Origin: JAAURB01 sp049649525
GTDB lineage: Bacteria; Cyanobacteriota; Cyanobacteriia; Cyanobacteriales; Microcoleaceae
Direction: 5' to 3'
Length of the DNA stretch: 64,000 nt
Assembly: GCA_049649525.1 (NCBI GenBank)
Contig: JBARZE010000038.1
Span: forward strand, 1 to 64,000
Below the pieces are notes generated by a model, which worked only from the letters and a program-made list of their open reading frames with translations, was not told the origin of the DNA and did not search any database. Positions 62,054 through 64,000 of the stretch are shown here, in pieces. The position numbers and the translations under genes are program-made. Each line of letters starts with the position of its first letter. Position 1 is the first letter of the stretch.

Positions 62054-62138
62054 CGTTCACTCCTGACAAAATTTAATTGTTAAGTATTTTATTCCCTTTA
62101 TACTACTGAAAATTACTTCATTAGGTTAAAAAAATAAC

Positions 62139-63098
62139 TTAATCAGGACTCATTTGTAATAAAACTTTCATTGTGCCTCTTTTTTGGGCGACTTCAAACG
62201 CATCTAAACCCTCGTCCAGGGGATAACGGGCTTGTATCAGCGGTTCGACATCTATTTGATGTTTTGCGAGTAATTCTAACGCGGGTTTAAACGGGCCACA
62301 ACGCGAACCCATTAAAGTAATTTCATCCACGACTAAAGCCGAAGCATCAAAGGTTAATTGCTTGGCATAAGTACTTTTTAAGACTAAAATTCCTCGGGGA
62401 CGTAAGGCTTGACGCGCTATTTCAAATCCGCTAGAATTTCCGGTACATTCAACGGCAATATCAAAACTTCTGGGGTCAATTGCATCAGAATATCCGGTTT
62501 TAATGCCTCTTTTTTCTAAATTTGCTAACTTTTCAGCATGACGACCAATAGTGAGTAAATCACAACCTGTTAATGCTAAAGTTTGAGCAATTAATTGACC
62601 GAGTTTACCATCTCCGACGACTAAAACACGATGGTGAGGAGAGATAGAGATTTGTTGTTGAATTTCTAAAGCAGCAGCAACAGGTTCAGTAAAAGTCGCG
62701 ACATCTGTTGATATTGTATCGGGAACAGAATGTAAGTTTTTAATCGGTAAGGTTAAATAGTTAGCAAATGCGCCATTGCGATTAACAATCCCTAAAACAG
62801 TACGATTTTCACAATGTGTTTGTAATCCTTTTTGACAATAAAAACACTCTCCACAAGCCGCGTTAATTTCTCCAACAACTCGCCGATTCATTAATTCTTT
62901 TGGGCCTTGTTCAACAATACCGACAAATTCATGACCGAGTATTCCTGTGTAGGGATAGTAGCCGCGAATCAGTTCTAAATCAGTATTACAAATACCCGCC
63001 CGCATCACCCGAACTAAGGCTTCATCAGCAGTCGGTTCAGGAGTCTCTAAATTGGTACGAAATTGGAGTTTTTGGTTTTCTAACCAGAGTCCTTTCAT
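62139..63098 (-). CDS. Zinc-dependent MDR-type alcohol/threonine dehydrogenase-like protein
   Basis: The 319-residue protein has the medium-chain dehydrogenase architecture. The catalytic zinc region includes GICNTDLELIRGY and GHEFVGIVE, the structural zinc lobe CGECFYCQKGLQTHC has four Cys, and VLVVGDGKLGQLIAQTLALTGC is the Rossmann NAD(P)-binding fold. It is slightly shorter than classic ADHs (about 340-375). The substrate (alcohol, polyol or sugar) is unknown. It is divergent from the secreted-protein gene at 63284. Confidence 0.88.
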   Translation of the reverse strand: MKGLWLENQKLQFRTNLETPEPTADEALVRVMRAGICNTDLELIRGYYPYTGILGHEFVGIVEQGPKELMNRRVVGEINAACGECFYCQKGLQTHCENRTVLGIVNRNGAFANYLTLPIKNLHSVPDTISTDVATFTEPVAAALEIQQQISISPHHRVLVVGDGKLGQLIAQTLALTGCDLLTIGRHAEKLANLEKRGIKTGYSDAIDPRSFDIAVECTGNSSGFEIARQALRPRGILVLKSTYAKQLTFDASALVVDEITLMGSRCGPFKPALELLAKHQIDVEPLIQARYPLDEGLDAFEVAQKRGTMKVLLQMSPD

Positions 63099-63283
63099 AG
63101 AAAAATAAAGCTATTTACGCTATTATTATTATGGCAATTTAATCCGGAACTGTTAAAATATAACACACAATCTTATTCGACAATTTATGATATTCAGCTA
63201 AAATAGTAATATTCAGTCTCTTTAACCCAAGTAAAAGTTACAGAGAAATAGTTAAATCTATCATAGTTTGAAGGATTAAAAAC

Positions 63284-63880
63284 ATGACTCAAGCCAGACA
63301 TAATCCTGTATTGCTATCGCTTCTGACTTTTGCAAGTATTGGAATACTAAATTTATTCGGCCTTCCAAAACTTAATGTTGCCCTCAGTCAATCTACTGAA
63401 TTATTATCTCAAAATTTCGACAATTCTGCACAACCTGTTTATCGCTCTACAATAGTTCCCATGAGATTAGAATCGGGAGAAGGAATGTATACGATGATTG
63501 TTCCGAACTCAGATATTACTCAATCAGCTTATGGGGGTGAACTGAGTTTATATGATGTTCATATCGCTAAAATGATTGAAGTTACCTACGATACTTGTCA
63601 ACAAATGAAACGTGAACGGGGTATGGATGCAGGCAGTAGAACGTGGTTTTATCAGACTGAAAATGGCAGTATCAATATAGAAAATCTTAATATTAGTTGT
63701 AGTTTTGCCGAGCAAATTGTTGAGACCTACGGTTTAGGAAAACCTGAACCCACAGTGGTTAAAAATTTTGTGGAATTTCAAGGAGTGAATACCGAAACTC
63801 GTTTAATTCCGATTCTGGATATTACAGGTTCAAAAGTACCCCAATGGATCAATTTTGCTAGTGGCTTTAAACCACGATAA
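63284..63880 (+). CDS. Secreted protein of unknown function
   Basis: The 198-residue product has an N-terminal signal segment (about 9-35; LLSLLTFASIGILNLFGL) and a mature domain with two Cys (YDTCQQMK, NISCSFAE) that may form a disulfide. No family was recognised. The motif-like stretch GGELSLYDVHIAKMIEVTY and the C-terminal WINFASGFKPR give no clear clue. A ribosome-binding-site-like AAGGA (about 63271-63275) precedes the ATG. It is the last gene in the window, with about 120 bp of gene-free sequence after it. Confidence 0.6.
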   Translation: MTQARHNPVLLSLLTFASIGILNLFGLPKLNVALSQSTELLSQNFDNSAQPVYRSTIVPMRLESGEGMYTMIVPNSDITQSAYGGELSLYDVHIAKMIEVTYDTCQQMKRERGMDAGSRTWFYQTENGSINIENLNISCSFAEQIVETYGLGKPEPTVVKNFVEFQGVNTETRLIPILDITGSKVPQWINFASGFKPR

Positions 63881-64000
63881 GAATCTGTCCGGGTACAATG
63901 ATGGCTATTACAGGGTTGCATATTTTAGACTGAGTAAACATCAGTTGTAAATCATTTAGCTATAATCTGAAACGACAAAAGATAACACCTTAACTATTTC

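Overview
The window comes from a cyanobacterium, most likely a filamentous one. The evidence is psbU (photosystem II extrinsic subunit), Ycf51/DUF2518, DUF1816 and DUF4278 proteins, frequent GCGATCGC (HIP1) octamers, heptameric STRR-type tandem repeats (TCATAAT, TAATGAG) and a CHAT/TPR protein. Genus-level placement (an Oscillatoriales-type genome is my guess) is inference only.

Layout. 0-1.5 kb (-): the N-terminal part of a large MmeI/type IIL-like restriction-modification protein, cut by the window edge. It is interrupted in frame by a DUF559 nuclease module that lies between two blocks of dispersed repeats. 1.7-3.2 kb: tRNA-Gln, a ThiF/E1-like gene and an unknown partner. 3.3-8.0 kb (-): pilB-pilT-pilC, the type IV pilus motor and platform. 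8.4-14.1 kb (+): grpE-dnaK-dnaJ-tusA-like-rsgA, for protein folding and ribosome maturation. 14.3-18.2 kb: adenosine deaminase and polA. 19.1-22.0 kb: a CHASE2-PAS-GGDEF cyclase and a macro-domain protein. 22.7-26.4 kb: a decaying stretch with a small secreted protein, a nadB pseudogene, intact psbU and a dihydroorotase pseudogene. 26.6-30.0 kb: a Ser-rich membrane-anchored protein, DUF4278, asnS and DUF1816.

30.2-36.2 kb is a signalling cluster: a four-domain OmpR-type response regulator, a six-PAS histidine kinase and a single-domain receiver. Three GT4 glycosyltransferases follow (36.4-40.1 kb), probably for an exopolysaccharide. Then come ppk, an SRPBCC protein and a MscS-like TM-helix-repeat protein. 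These last two sit between the arms of an inverted pair of mosaic repeats (about 42.4 and 45.3 kb). 45.6-51.4 kb is mostly housekeeping: ycf51, a TPR protein, pyk, an AEC transporter and a fructosamine kinase.

51.5-58.5 kb (-) is the most accessory-looking run. A CHAT-protease/STAND-NTPase/TPR protein is followed 23 bp later by a small membrane protein. Upstream on the same strand lie two overlapping sensor-kinase genes and a lipoprotein. I regard the CHAT-STAND-TPR plus membrane-protein pair as the best candidate for a poorly described conflict or cell-death system. 59.2-63.9 kb holds a HAMP histidine kinase, a metallophosphatase, an L,D-transpeptidase, a zinc-type dehydrogenase and a secreted protein of unknown function.

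All calls come from reading the sequence. No database search was run, so domain names rest on recognised motifs.
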